Below are positions 1-9,437 of a DNA stretch of 64,000 bases, in pieces. The number at the start of each line of letters is the position of its first letter. Position 1 is the first letter of the stretch. Source of the stretch: Salinispora arenicola. Its GTDB lineage: Bacteria; Actinomycetota; Actinomycetes; Mycobacteriales; Micromonosporaceae. The position numbers and the translations under genes are program-made. The notes under the pieces are model-generated. The model did not search any database, was not told where the DNA came from, and saw only the letters and a program-made list of their open reading frames with translations. Location: contig NZ_VFOL01000001.1 in assembly GCF_006716065.1 (NCBI RefSeq), forward strand, positions 186,001-250,000, given 5' to 3'.

Positions 1-3000
1 CCCGGTTGTGCAACCAGTACCGGGAGTGCACCGGCTGGGCGATCTCGACCTCGGGCCCGAGCGGTTCCTCACCACGCCGGGCCGCTACCGGTCGACCGAT
101 GACCGTGGTGACCTGCGAGCCGGCCAACCCAATCGCGTCCGGGAGCGCGTCACCAGGACGTTCCATCAGGTCGGCCTGGTGCTTGTCGACCAGCGCCAGC
201 GCGCCGGTCAGCGTCGCGGAACGGCCGAGCCCGGTCGACTCGAGCAGCCGCAGACTGACCCCGTCCGCCGGGTCCGAGGACACGGCGGTGCCGTGCGCGA
301 TCGGGTTTCCGGTGGGCTTGAGCGTCCCGAGCAGCACCTCCCGCGCGGGCTCCACCGCCAGGTACGAGTGCGTCGCTGGCTTCGTCCCCGCATGGTTCTC
401 GGCAACCCGGCCGTACAGCGGGTGGTTGAACTCCTGGCCCTGTGCGGGCAGCGTGAGCTCCCGCCAGTCGCCGTCTCCGCTGGTCAGCGCGTAGTTGAAC
501 TCGTGGGTCCAGTGCTGCAGCTGGAACGACGCGCCGTCGGGCAGAGTCCGCTTCGGCGGGTCGATCCACACCCCGGACGGCCAGCCGGTGCACGAGCGCA
601 TCAGCGACAGGTGCATCGCTCCGGTCGGGTCGACCGCGAATCCGGGCAGCCCGTAGGTGAGCATCGCGACGGTGTGGTCGGACAGCAGCTCCGACGCCGG
701 AACCGCACCGGGGCAGCATGCTTGGATCCGGGCGTCGGCGACGTCCTCGGTCAGCGAGGCGACGTCGGTCACCACGAGCGCCGGCAGCATCCGCAGGTCC
801 CGTAGGTCGGCGTTGGGCTGCCACACCTCGTGCAGCGGCTTCTCCGCGGGAACCCACACCCGGCCGTGCCGCTTCAGCGCGTCGACATACTCCGGGCCCG
901 CCCGCTCCAGCAGTTCCCGGGTGGCGTCATTGGTCTGCGGCCCCCCGACGAGAATGCGGAAGTCGGGCAGGTTCGAGTCGACGTCGAGCCAGCCGTACCG
1001 CGCCCAGTCGGCGCTGGCGGTCGTCGCGGTGACACCGACGGCGGCGAGCGCGACGACGAGATCGCGGGCGTCGGCCGCCTCACCGAGCGTGGGCGTCACC
1101 ACCTCGGCGACACCGAGGGCGCGGTCGCCCAGCGGCGCACCGGCGGCGTCGGAGAGCGAGACGCGAGCCGTGGAACCGAGTCCGAACCAGGTGTTGGCCG
1201 GGTTGTCCAGCGTCCAGGGGGCTTCCGCCGCGTCGACGTCCGGGAGCGCGAACCCACGGCCGACCACGGCGGCGGCAACCTCGGAAACCGGCAGCGCGCC
1301 GGGCAGGTCGACCGGGAAGCGCACCCGCACCAGCCGGTCGGCGCCGGCGTAGTCGACGATGCGGGTCCGGCAGTCCACCCGGCGCACACCGTGCCACAGC
1401 GTGATGGTCTGCTCGTAGCCGATTCCGTCAACGGTGCCGGAAACCACCAGGCGGTCGCCGATCGGGCTCGTCTCGGCCCGGACCGTGGCTGCCGCCGCCG
1501 CGCTGCCCACGACCGGCCCCTTCGGGATGAGGTGCCACGGGCCCTCACCGAAGTCCGGGTGGGCCGGGTACTCCTCGTAGATCCGCAGCTCGTTGCCGAG
1601 GTGCTCGGCGCGGATCAGTTCGCGGTCCGAGACCTTGTCGTAGACGCTGTCGAGTCCGCCGCCGCGCTCGGCGTCGGCGGTGACCCGGTAGTAGGCGTTC
1701 TCGATCGCGGCACCGTCGGCGGGTGTCCAGGCCGGCTCGGCACTGGACGCACCCGGTAGCAGCCGCCAGGTCCGCCACCCCATGGCGGGAACGTCGACGG
1801 CGTGGAACCGCAGCGTTCCCCGGTCGACGACGGCCGGCACCTCGGCGCCGGTGTCGTCGATCACCCGTCCGCCTTCGTGGCCGTCGGGAAGTCGTACCGA
1901 CACCAGATCGGAACGAACGAAGGAGAGCGTGTTCGTGACGACGACCGGTGTTCCCTCACCGGTGGTGTCGACCGTACCGATGAGCACGTCCAGCGCCCGG
2001 TCCCGTACGGAGGCTGCCAGGTCGTACGCCTCGCGCCAGCCGGAGAGCAGGTCGATGTAGACCTGGTCGGACTCCGACCCGGTGATCGCGTCGTGGTGTG
2101 CGCCGTAGGCGAGCTGCCGCCAGACCTTGTCGAGTGCGGCGTCGGGATACCTGCCGAGCCCGTCCAGCGCGGCCAGCGTCGCCAGCTTCTCCGCGTCGAC
2201 GGCGGCGACCTCCCCGGCCCGCTGCGCCTGCTTCGTGTCGATGTAGGAGACGTCCTTGCCCGTGTAGATCGGGTTCATGTCCCGGGTCTGTGGGCTGGGG
2301 CGGCGTCCGGTCGCGGCCATCTCCGCGCGGACGGCGTCGAGGAAGTCCCGGGGGGTGCCGCAGACGAAGCGGGGCCAGACGTACTTCGCCGCCCACGAGC
2401 GGTGGATCTCGGTGACCCACTTGTTCGGCGGCGTGTAGTCGGTGCCGACGGGCAGCAGCAGGTTCTTCGTCGCCCCGACCGGCTTGAGGCGCTGGTACAG
2501 CTCGTAGACGGCCTTCTCGGCGCTGGGCAGGTCGGCTGAGGAGTCCATCCACCAGCCGGCCGAGTAGTGGTGCGGCATGAAGTGGGTGAGGACGCCGAGA
2601 CCCGACGGCGAGATCCATTCGAACTCGCTCGGGAACTGCATGACCGTCGCGTCGTTCTTGGCCTCGCGGAAGTTCTTCTGGATCGGCCCCCACTGGTGGA
2701 ACGGGCCGCGCGCCCACGCCGACCCGGTCAGCCCGGCGTCGGCGAGGTAACCCGGGAACTGCGGATCATGTCCGAACACGTCCAGCTGCCATGCCGTCTG
2801 CGGGTCTCCGCCCAGGATGTCACGCTGGTAGCCGACGCCGTAGATGATGTTGCGGATGGTGGTCTCGGCGCCGGTGAGGTTGGTGTTGGGTTCGTTGTAG
2901 GTACCGCCGATCAGCTCGACCTGGCCACGTTCGAGCAGCAGACGAAGGTCGGCCCGGCGCTCGGGATACAGGTCGAAGTACGGCTTGAGGTAGTCGATCT

Positions 3001-3463
3001 CGGCGAGGACGAACTTGTACACCGGGTCGCGCAGGGCGAGGTCCATGTGCGCGTCCACCAGCGCGAACCCGTTGCGCTCCCACAGCGGCCTGGTGGTGGC
3101 GTCGCCGGAGAGCAACTCCCACGGCGAGGTGTACGCGGCCTGTGTGTTCCACCACACCGGGTCGTAGTGGAAGTGCGAGACGAGGAACATCGTCCAGCCC
3201 GGCTCGGCGACCACGACCGTGGTCTCCACGGTCGTGTCGCCGGCCGTGACGGTGACCGGGACCTCCGTGCCGGGGGTCCGGTCGTCGATGTCCAGGGGGA
3301 CCTCGACGACGCCCGTGCCGGTCGCGTTACCGGAGACACCCGGCCCGGTGACGGTGACCGGCCCGGGCGGGCCGTCAAGCGTCACACGGAGCACCTGACG
3401 CGGGTTGTCCTCGGTGCCGACGAACAAGTCGGTGGACTCGACGGCGGAAATCATGACCGACAC
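1..3463 (-). CDS. GH38 alpha-mannosidase, C-terminus cut by window edge
   Basis: Zinc-dependent alpha-mannosidase of glycoside hydrolase family 38, expected to trim alpha-linked mannose from imported or surface glycans. Reading leftward from a GTG at 3463, with AGGA seven bases upstream, the frame stays open for about 1,154 codons and leaves the window without a stop. A beta-rich region of about 90 residues precedes the catalytic barrel. The GH38 signature HFHYDPVWW lies near residues 97-105 (H99 and D101 as probable zinc ligands). WQLDVFGHDP near residue 245 holds the family nucleophile Asp, and HYSAGWWMD follows. No signal peptide is seen, so the enzyme is probably cytoplasmic. It follows the GH85 gene by 70 bases and is the last visible gene of the transporter operon. 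An ATG at 3454 is a weaker alternative start. The family call is firm; the exact linkage specificity is inferred. Confidence 0.9.
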   Translation of the reverse strand, partial: MSVMISAVESTDLFVGTEDNPRQVLRVTLDGPPGPVTVTGPGVSGNATGTGVVEVPLDIDDRTPGTEVPVTVTAGDTTVETTVVVAEPGWTMFLVSHFHYDPVWWNTQAAYTSPWELLSGDATTRPLWERNGFALVDAHMDLALRDPVYKFVLAEIDYLKPYFDLYPERRADLRLLLERGQVELIGGTYNEPNTNLTGAETTIRNIIYGVGYQRDILGGDPQTAWQLDVFGHDPQFPGYLADAGLTGSAWARGPFHQWGPIQKNFREAKNDATVMQFPSEFEWISPSGLGVLTHFMPHHYSAGWWMDSSADLPSAEKAVYELYQRLKPVGATKNLLLPVGTDYTPPNKWVTEIHRSWAAKYVWPRFVCGTPRDFLDAVRAEMAATGRRPSPQTRDMNPIYTGKDVSYIDTKQAQRAGEVAAVDAEKLATLAALDGLGRYPDAALDKVWRQLAYGAHHDAITGSESDQVYIDLLSGWREAYDLAASVRDRALDVLIGTVDTTGEGTPVVVTNTLSFVRSDLVSVRLPDGHEGGRVIDDTGAEVPAVVDRGTLRFHAVDVPAMGWRTWRLLPGASSAEPAWTPADGAAIENAYYRVTADAERGGGLDSVYDKVSDRELIRAEHLGNELRIYEEYPAHPDFGEGPWHLIPKGPVVGSAAAAATVRAETSPIGDRLVVSGTVDGIGYEQTITLWHGVRRVDCRTRIVDYAGADRLVRVRFPVDLPGALPVSEVAAAVVGRGFALPDVDAAEAPWTLDNPANTWFGLGSTARVSLSDAAGAPLGDRALGVAEVVTPTLGEAADARDLVVALAAVGVTATTASADWARYGWLDVDSNLPDFRILVGGPQTNDATRELLERAGPEYVDALKRHGRVWVPAEKPLHEVWQPNADLRDLRMLPALVVTDVASLTEDVADARIQACCPGAVPASELLSDHTVAMLTYGLPGFAVDPTGAMHLSLMRSCTGWPSGVWIDPPKRTLPDGASFQLQHWTHEFNYALTSGDGDWRELTLPAQGQEFNHPLYGRVAENHAGTKPATHSYLAVEPAREVLLGTLKPTGNPIAHGTAVSSDPADGVSLRLLESTGLGRSATLTGALALVDKHQADLMERPGDALPDAIGLAGSQVTTVIGRPVAARRGEEPLGPEVEIAQPVHSRYWLHNR

Positions 3464-3533
3464 GGGGTCATCCTTTCTTGTTGGTACTCCCACCAGCGCA
3501 AACAGGCTCACGTTGGTGGCAGGGTGGGGAAGA

Positions 3534-5957
3534 CTACTCGCCCCAGGCCTCGAACTCGTATATGCGGGTGGCGGGGTCGCCGTCCTGGGTCGGGGTGTCG
3601 ACAACCAACCGCACGTACCGTGCGCTGACGCTCACTGGATGTGTTGTCAGCTCGGCGGTGTTGTCGGTGACGGTGACGGCCGTGGTCCACGGGTCCGAGG
3701 CCGCGGAGCGTACGTCGATGGTGAAGTCGCGGGTGTTCCACGAGGCGGACTCACCGCCGGCGGCGGCGTGCGCGACAACGAACCGGTCGAGGGCACGGAC
3801 CGAGCCCAGGTCAACCTCGAGCCACTGGTTGGCGGTCGTCGTGCACCACTTGTCGCTGTTCCCGCCGGAGACACTGCCGTTGACGGCTTTGGCGGGTCCT
3901 TCGGCAGCGGTGCACTGCCCGGAGGCCGTCGCCGGCCGGTCGAGCGCCAGGTTGGTCGTGGTCGGCGGCGTACCGGACCAGGTGACGGTCGTGGTCGCCG
4001 CGGTGGAGCGGCCGTACTCGGTCGACACCGCCTCGACCTCGATGACCGTGCTGGTCTCGGCGCCGACCCGGTCGAGCTGCGGCACGAAGTACACGTCGTT
4101 CGGCGTGGCGCCCAGGTGGGTACGGCTGCCGTCCGGGTTGCGGCGGAACACGTCGTAGTGGTGCACCGATCCGCTGGCCGACGGGGTCCAGTCCAACCTC
4201 AGTGTCTTGCGGGTCGCCGAGACGTCGGTGCTGCCCAGGACGGTCAGACCGGTCGGCGCGGCAGCGGTGTCCACGGCCCCGTCGTACACGGCGAGCTGGC
4301 CAACCTTGATGTCGTAGGACGGGACGACGGCCGACGCCGACGCCCGCAGCCCGATCTGGGCGATGGTCTTACCGGCGTACGCGGACAGGTCGAGAACGCG
4401 ACGCTCCCAACCGGTGCCGGAGGTCGACCCGAGGTCGAGAGTGGTGAAGGTGTTCGGGGCGTCGGTGAAGGCCACCGCCACGCTCAGGTGGGTCGCACCG
4501 GCGGCCGGGGTCTTGACGACCGTCGACAGCTTGGTGTCCGCGGCGACCGGCAGGTCGGTCTGGTAGAGGCGCACGGTGTTCGTCGCGTCCAGCCTGCCGT
4601 TGAGCCGCAGCGTCGAGCCGCCCTCGTAGGCATCGGTGAAGTCGAGCGACGGCGTCAGCTTCGTGCCGGTCGAGGAGACCACCCACTGGTAGGTCGGCGG
4701 CACGTCCTGCATCGACAGGTTGTTCCAGCCGCCGGTGCGCACCTGGTTCCCGGCGACGTGGTATGTCGAACCCTGACCGGCGTTGAAGCTGGTCACAAAC
4801 GGCTTCTGGGTCACCGGCGTGGACTCGGCGACGTAGGTGGCGAGCCCTTTCCACGGCGAGGAGGTCGTGGTGTTCGACGGGTCGCCGTTCGCGCCGACCC
4901 AGTAGCGGGAGTCGCGTGCCCGGAAGTCGGCCGGCCCGCTCGACGACGTCCAGGTCCACTCCGGGCGGTAGATGCCCAGGGAGGTCACGTGCGACCCACC
5001 GGCGGGGAACAGGGCGTCCCAGTTGACGTTGGTCTGGTAGCCGTTGGCCTCGGTGTCGATGCCGGAGTACAGGTCGTACCCGCTCCGCCCGAGTGACTCG
5101 GCGCGATCCCGGGACGAGGCCAGGCCGCTGGTGGACCACCAGAAGTTGAGGAACATCGAGTCCGACACCGGCGTCGGGCCGCCCAGGAACGAGTCGTTGG
5201 CGGTGGTGAGCGCGTTCTGCCAGGAAATAGCGCCGGATTCGGTCATCGCGTCATACCACATGAACTCCACGCCCTTGTTCCGGCCGTAGGTCATCAGGTT
5301 GCGGAGTTCGGTGGCGAGGGCGGTGTTGCCGCCCGTCGTCTCCTGGTTGATGAACCACCCTTCGAAGCCGTAGTACTGGGCCACCTCCGCGAGCTTGTCG
5401 GCGACCGGATAGGTCGAGCCCGACTTACGCACGAAGTCGTGCACCCAGTCGATCTTGCCGCCGTAGGCGACCGGCGGGAAGAAGACCGTGCCGTACACCT
5501 TGACGCCGTTGCGGTGCGCGGCGTCGATGACGGTCGGGTTCGGCGCGAGAATCAGGCCCTCGACGGCCGATCCGCCCCAGAACACCAGGGTGTCGATGTA
5601 CTGCCAGTGGCCAAAGGCGTAGTAGTCCTCGTCGCGCGAGCCCTGCGACGGGTTGTCGGACGTCGGTGCGAACGACACCAGCGACGCCACTCGGCCCTCG
5701 CCCGCTCGCGCGTTCGGGTTGGCCTTCAGCGCGGGATCGGTGGCCCGGGGCTGGAGCGGAACCATGGACCGGTTGAAGCGGGCATCGGGATCCGTCTCCG
5801 GATCCCAGTCGAGGAGTTCGTTCGGGAACCAGTACGAGGCGTACGGCTGGCTGCCGTCGACCGCTTCGGTGGCGGCTGCCACGGTGGGAGCCGCGGTGAG
5901 GGTGCTGCCGGCCACGACTGTGGCGCCGGCCAGCAGGGACAGGAGCAGGCGTCGCAT
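3534..5957 (-). CDS. Secreted GH85 endo-beta-N-acetylglucosaminidase with CBM32-like domain
   Basis: Endo-beta-N-acetylglucosaminidase that cuts between the two core GlcNAc residues of N-glycans. The 807-residue protein starts with a Sec signal peptide (residues 1 to about 29, hydrophobic core then Ala-rich cleavage region). The GH85 barrel spans roughly 35-370. The motif FEGWFINQET places the catalytic pair at N204 and E206. Beta-sandwich modules follow. A C-terminal F5/8-type domain (about 670-807, NLALDRPATASG then ALDRFVV) resembles CBM32, suiting attachment to glycoconjugates. The start ATG is preceded by GGAGGTGATCC, an almost full anti-16S match. It lies downstream of two sugar permease genes on the same strand and upstream of the GH38 mannosidase. 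I infer extracellular release of high-mannose glycans followed by import and trimming. Confidence 0.93.
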   Translation of the reverse strand: MRRLLLSLLAGATVVAGSTLTAAPTVAAATEAVDGSQPYASYWFPNELLDWDPETDPDARFNRSMVPLQPRATDPALKANPNARAGEGRVASLVSFAPTSDNPSQGSRDEDYYAFGHWQYIDTLVFWGGSAVEGLILAPNPTVIDAAHRNGVKVYGTVFFPPVAYGGKIDWVHDFVRKSGSTYPVADKLAEVAQYYGFEGWFINQETTGGNTALATELRNLMTYGRNKGVEFMWYDAMTESGAISWQNALTTANDSFLGGPTPVSDSMFLNFWWSTSGLASSRDRAESLGRSGYDLYSGIDTEANGYQTNVNWDALFPAGGSHVTSLGIYRPEWTWTSSSGPADFRARDSRYWVGANGDPSNTTTSSPWKGLATYVAESTPVTQKPFVTSFNAGQGSTYHVAGNQVRTGGWNNLSMQDVPPTYQWVVSSTGTKLTPSLDFTDAYEGGSTLRLNGRLDATNTVRLYQTDLPVAADTKLSTVVKTPAAGATHLSVAVAFTDAPNTFTTLDLGSTSGTGWERRVLDLSAYAGKTIAQIGLRASASAVVPSYDIKVGQLAVYDGAVDTAAAPTGLTVLGSTDVSATRKTLRLDWTPSASGSVHHYDVFRRNPDGSRTHLGATPNDVYFVPQLDRVGAETSTVIEVEAVSTEYGRSTAATTTVTWSGTPPTTTNLALDRPATASGQCTAAEGPAKAVNGSVSGGNSDKWCTTTANQWLEVDLGSVRALDRFVVAHAAAGGESASWNTRDFTIDVRSAASDPWTTAVTVTDNTAELTTHPVSVSARYVRLVVDTPTQDGDPATRIYEFEAWGE

Positions 5958-5971
5958 CCTGGATCACCTCC

Positions 5972-6008
5972 GGTGGGGGTGGGTGGGGGGTGGGGGGTGG
6001 GGCAGGGG
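5972..6008 (+). other. G-rich tract, possible G-quadruplex, between permease and GH85 genes
   Basis: A run of G-blocks separated by single T residues (GGTGGGGGTGGGTGGGGGG and onward) fills most of the short gap between the permease stop and the GH85 ribosome site. On the plus strand it meets the spacing of a quadruplex; the leftward transcript would instead carry the C-rich complement. It could slow polymerase or simply be low-complexity drift. Low confidence in any function. Confidence 0.35.
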
Positions 6009-6923
6009 TTACCCCTTGATCGCGCCCTCCTCGACACCGCGGAAGAAGAACCGTTGCAGTGTCGCGAAGACAATGACGATGGGAATGAACGCGATCATGG
6101 TGCCGGCCGCGATGACCCGCGGGTTCGCGGTGAAAGCCCCGCTGAGGTACTGCAGGCCGACGGTGAGGGTGTAGTTCTTCGGGTCGGTCAACACGATCAG
6201 CGGCCAGAGGAAGTCGTCCCATGCGCCGATGAACGCGAAGATCGTGATGACGCTGAGCATCCCCCGTACGTTGGGTAGCCCGACGTGGACCAGCCGTTGC
6301 CACGCCGTCGCACCGTCGATCACCGCCGCCTCGTCCATCTCGGTGGGGATCGCCATGAACGCCGCGCGCATCAGCAGCACGTTCAACATGGCCACGGCGC
6401 CGGGCAGGGCCACACCCAGCAACGTGTCGGCCAGGCCCAGACTGCGGACCGTCACATACTGGGAAATGATCGTCACCTCGACGGGCAGCACCAGCGTGCC
6501 GAGTACCAACGCGAGAAACAGCGTCCGGCCCCGGAAGTGCAGCTTGGCGAGGGCGAACCCGGCGAGGGTGGCGCCCACGGCGTTACCGAACACCGCCAGG
6601 AACGCCACGATCAGCGAGTTCTTCGCATACGACCAGACGGGGATCGTCTCGGTCACCCGCAGGTAGTTGTCGATCGTCGGGTCGGACGGGAGGAACTGCG
6701 GGGTCGTGGTGTAGATGTTCTCGCCGGCGCCCTTGAAGGAGGTGGACAGCTGCCACACGAACGGCCCGACGGTCACCACCAGCGCCAGCAGCAGCAGTGC
6801 GTACCGGAGCAGCTTCTCGCGCCGCCGCATGGTGCCGAAACCCGACCCGCGACGCCGTCGTCTCGGCGACGGGGCCGACGTCTGGGCCGGGTCGCCGGTG
6901 GGACGGTTGATGAGCTGGGTCAT
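6009..6923 (-). CDS. ABC sugar transporter permease, MalG-type
   Basis: Inner-membrane subunit of a carbohydrate importer of the CUT1 type. The 304-residue protein has a basic Ser/Arg-rich N-terminus, a first membrane helix near residues 35-57 and five further hydrophobic segments. The EAA loop reads EAAVIDGATAWQRLVHVGLP, the contact site for the ATPase. It starts two bases after the stop of the partner permease, so the two are surely co-transcribed. No ATPase gene is seen in the window; such systems in actinomycetes often share one MsiK-type ATPase encoded elsewhere. The substrate is inferred from the GH85 and GH38 neighbours to be a mannose-rich oligosaccharide. Confidence 0.93.
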   Translation of the reverse strand: MTQLINRPTGDPAQTSAPSPRRRRRGSGFGTMRRREKLLRYALLLLALVVTVGPFVWQLSTSFKGAGENIYTTTPQFLPSDPTIDNYLRVTETIPVWSYAKNSLIVAFLAVFGNAVGATLAGFALAKLHFRGRTLFLALVLGTLVLPVEVTIISQYVTVRSLGLADTLLGVALPGAVAMLNVLLMRAAFMAIPTEMDEAAVIDGATAWQRLVHVGLPNVRGMLSVITIFAFIGAWDDFLWPLIVLTDPKNYTLTVGLQYLSGAFTANPRVIAAGTMIAFIPIVIVFATLQRFFFRGVEEGAIKG

Positions 6924-6925
6924 GG

Positions 6926-7798
6926 CTAGGCCGCCTTCCGGTTCAGGCGCAGCAGGAGGAGCATCGGGCCGACCGTGATCACGAACAGCAGCAGACTGAG
7001 CGCCGACGCGTAGCCGAGGTGCCCGGTGAAGCCCCGGCTGTACATCTGGATGAGCATGACCACGGACATGTCCCGACCGCCGGGCCCGCCGGTGCCGTTG
7101 GTGAGGACGAACAACTCGGTGAAGACCCGCAGCGCGGAAACGGTGATCAGGACGCTGACCAGCAACATCGTGGTACGGACTCCGGGCACGGTGACCGACC
7201 AGAACCGGCGGACCGAACCGGCACCGTCAACCGCGGCTGCCTCGTGCAGCTGGCGTGAGACGTTCCCCAACGCCGACAGATAGATAATCATGTAATAGCC
7301 CAGCCCCTTCCACACGGTGAGGCTGATCGCGCTGAACAGCAGCAGCCACCGTCCGCTGAGAAAGGGCAACGGTTCGGTGATGAAACCGAGCTGTTGGGCC
7401 AGGCCGTTGACCAGGCCGCGGTCCTCCAGCAACCAGGTCCAGATCAGCGCCACGACCACCGCGGAGGCGATCACCGGGGTGTAGAAGGCGGTGCGGAAGA
7501 ACGTGATGCCCGGCAGCTTCTTCTCCAGCAGCACCGCGAGCAGCAGCGGCAGGAAGAGCAACAGGGGTAGGCAGACCAACATGTAGACGATGCTGTTCAC
7601 CAGCGCGTAGACGAGTTGCTCGTCGTTGAGCATGCGCTCGAAGTTGGCCAGGCCGGTGAAGCTGCCACCACCGAGTGGCTTGGCGTTGGTAAACGCGAGA
7701 ACAACGGTGTTGATCGCTGGCCAGAGATTGAACACCAGCAGCCAGACGACCGCAGGCCCGAGCAACAGCCAGGGGGTGAACCAACGCTGAGTTTTCAT
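6926..7798 (-). CDS. ABC sugar transporter permease, MalF-type
   Basis: Second membrane subunit of the CUT1 carbohydrate importer. The 290-residue protein begins MKTQRWFTPWLLLGPAVVW, with the first helix near residues 9-30, and has about six membrane segments. The coupling loop EAAAVDGAGSVRRFWSVTVP is the family EAA motif. It pairs with the MalG-type permease two bases downstream. A 165-base gap with a strong hairpin separates it from the upstream binding-protein gene, a layout that usually lets the binding protein be made in excess. Confidence 0.93.
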   Translation of the reverse strand: MKTQRWFTPWLLLGPAVVWLLVFNLWPAINTVVLAFTNAKPLGGGSFTGLANFERMLNDEQLVYALVNSIVYMLVCLPLLLFLPLLLAVLLEKKLPGITFFRTAFYTPVIASAVVVALIWTWLLEDRGLVNGLAQQLGFITEPLPFLSGRWLLLFSAISLTVWKGLGYYMIIYLSALGNVSRQLHEAAAVDGAGSVRRFWSVTVPGVRTTMLLVSVLITVSALRVFTELFVLTNGTGGPGGRDMSVVMLIQMYSRGFTGHLGYASALSLLLFVITVGPMLLLLRLNRKAA

Positions 7799-7892
7799 TA
7801 CGTCCGCTCTGCTTCCGGTGGGTGGCGTGGCGATGCGGTGAGTCGCGCAACGACAGCTGACGGCAGCTGGTGGCGCCGGGGTGGGCGGTGCC

Positions 7893-7929
7893 GGTGCTCG
7901 GCCGGCCGATGTCGATCCGGCCGAGCACC
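7893..7929 (-). terminator. Intercistronic hairpin after the binding-protein gene
   Basis: GGTGCTCGGCCGG (7893-7905) and its exact complement CCGGCCGAGCACC (7917-7929) form a perfect 13-base-pair stem with an 11-base loop. It lies 34 bases downstream of the binding-protein stop. There is no clear U-tract, so partial termination or protection of the upstream mRNA is more likely than full termination. Confidence 0.65.
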
Positions 7930-7963
7930 GCTGGTCAACGACCGACCGACCGGGCTCGGCCGA

Positions 7964-9244
7964 TCAGTCGTTGAGCAGCTCGTTGCACTTGTCGACCGCC
8001 TTGTCCAGGGCCTCCTTCGAGGTGATCTCCCCACTGATCGCCAGGGAGAACTGCTGCTTGATGAAGTCGTCCATGGCCTGGTCGACGACGACCGGCTTCA
8101 ACATCTGCGCCTCGGCCAGCGAGGTGAAGGCGATCTTCTTCGCGTCCCCGACGTTGCTGCCGTCGCTCACGCTGAACTGCGGGTCCTCCGCCGAGGCGAT
8201 CGTGCTCGGGAAGATGCCCGGCACGACCTCGGCGAACGCCGCCTGGTTCTCCGGGCTGGTCACCCAGCGGGCCAGGGCGATGGCCGTGGGCAGGTTCTCG
8301 CTCCGCTTCGATACCGACAGACCCTGGGTGTACAGCGGCGGGGTGCCGATCGTCGGTGACGCGACAACCTTCTCGGCCAGCGTCGGGTTGTCGACCTTGA
8401 TGTCGTTGATCGAGTTACCGCCGCCGGTGGTCCAGGCGACCTGCTGCTTCTTGAACAGCTCCATGTTGCCGAGGTAGGCGTCGGTCAGCACGTTGCGGGG
8501 CAGGAGCCCTTCGGCGAACGCGTCCCGGTAGGTGTCGAGAACCGCCACGGCCTCGGGGGTGTTGAAGACGAACTTCTTGCCGTCCGAGGAGAGGATGTCG
8601 ACTCCGGCCTGGGTCAGGTCCTCGACGCCGGGCTTCCGGCTCATCAGGTGGATCTTGCCGTCGGACTTTTCCTTGACGATCCGGGCCTGGGCGACCAGTT
8701 CCTCGACCGTGGTCGGGAGCTTGGTTACGTCCAGCCCGTACTGGGACAGCAGCTCCGAGTTCCAGTAGTTCACGTCGGTGTTGAGGTACCACGGGTAGCC
8801 GTAGACCCCGGTCTGACCGGCGAACTCGTAGGAGGCGACGGCGCCGTCGACGTACTCGTCGCGGAGCTTGTCGTCGGCCTGGTCGACATCGAGCAGCAGC
8901 CCCTGCTCAGCGAGGGGCAGCGCGAAGTCCGGCGGGAGGTTCGTCACGTCGGGCAGCTGACCACTCGCCGCCTGGCTGAGTACCTTCTCCGAGTACCCCT
9001 CGCCGGGCTGGTCCAGCCACTCGACGGTCGTGCCCGGGTACTTCTCCTCGAAACCGTCGATCACACCCTGCATGTAGTCGGTGAACTTGGGCTTCAGGGC
9101 CCAGGTCTGCAGGGTCACGGTGCCCTTGATCTCGCCGGTGGTGGTGACCTGTTCATCACTGGAGTCCGTGTCGGACAGCCCGCATCCCGCGAGCACCGTC
9201 AACACGGCCGAGGACAGGGCAAGCCCGGCCAAGCGTGTTCGCAT
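7964..9244 (-). CDS. Sugar-binding lipoprotein of ABC transporter
   Basis: Extracytoplasmic solute-binding protein of CUT1 type, 426 residues. The N-terminus MRTRLAGLALSSAVLTVLAGC is a lipoprotein signal peptide with lipobox LAGC, so the mature protein is anchored by the Cys. The body has the usual pattern of family 1 binding proteins (VTLQTWALKPKF, GYPWYLNTDVNYWN, GLSVSKRSENLPTA). The chosen ATG at 9244 follows GGAGAAG; an in-frame extension to 9310 lacks a ribosome site and would bury the signal peptide. It is the first gene of the leftward operon and faces the lacI-type gene across a 193-base promoter region. It should capture the glycan released by the GH85 enzyme. Confidence 0.93.
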   Translation of the reverse strand: MRTRLAGLALSSAVLTVLAGCGLSDTDSSDEQVTTTGEIKGTVTLQTWALKPKFTDYMQGVIDGFEEKYPGTTVEWLDQPGEGYSEKVLSQAASGQLPDVTNLPPDFALPLAEQGLLLDVDQADDKLRDEYVDGAVASYEFAGQTGVYGYPWYLNTDVNYWNSELLSQYGLDVTKLPTTVEELVAQARIVKEKSDGKIHLMSRKPGVEDLTQAGVDILSSDGKKFVFNTPEAVAVLDTYRDAFAEGLLPRNVLTDAYLGNMELFKKQQVAWTTGGGNSINDIKVDNPTLAEKVVASPTIGTPPLYTQGLSVSKRSENLPTAIALARWVTSPENQAAFAEVVPGIFPSTIASAEDPQFSVSDGSNVGDAKKIAFTSLAEAQMLKPVVVDQAMDDFIKQQFSLAISGEITSKEALDKAVDKCNELLND

Positions 9245-9328
9245 CTCTTCTCCGCTCGTTACTGTAGTCAGCCGGTTACCCGGGTCGGATCGGGCGTGTC
9301 CGGTGCTCACAGGCGATCCGATGGTAAT

Positions 9329-9346
9329 GATAAACCGGTCTAGTGC
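9329..9346. promoter_or_regulatory. Candidate LacI-family operator, copy 1
   Basis: GATAAACCGGTCTAGTGC contains TAAACCGGTCTA, an imperfect palindrome centred on CCGG, typical of LacI/GalR operators. It lies in the divergent region between the binding-protein gene and the regulator gene. A near copy (15 of 18 bases) occurs in front of the GH5 gene. Confidence 0.65.
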
Positions 9347-9437
9347 ACGGACTATCCCCCCGGTTAGAATCGCGTGTCAAGAGCGACCGACAGATCGTCG
9401 CTTTCTCGGTAGCACCACGGAGGGAGAGCGACGCCAG

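Noticed and set aside
3405..5096. 563-residue plus-strand frame
   Set aside because: Antisense shadow of the GH85 gene; Arg/Gly-rich composition and no family features.
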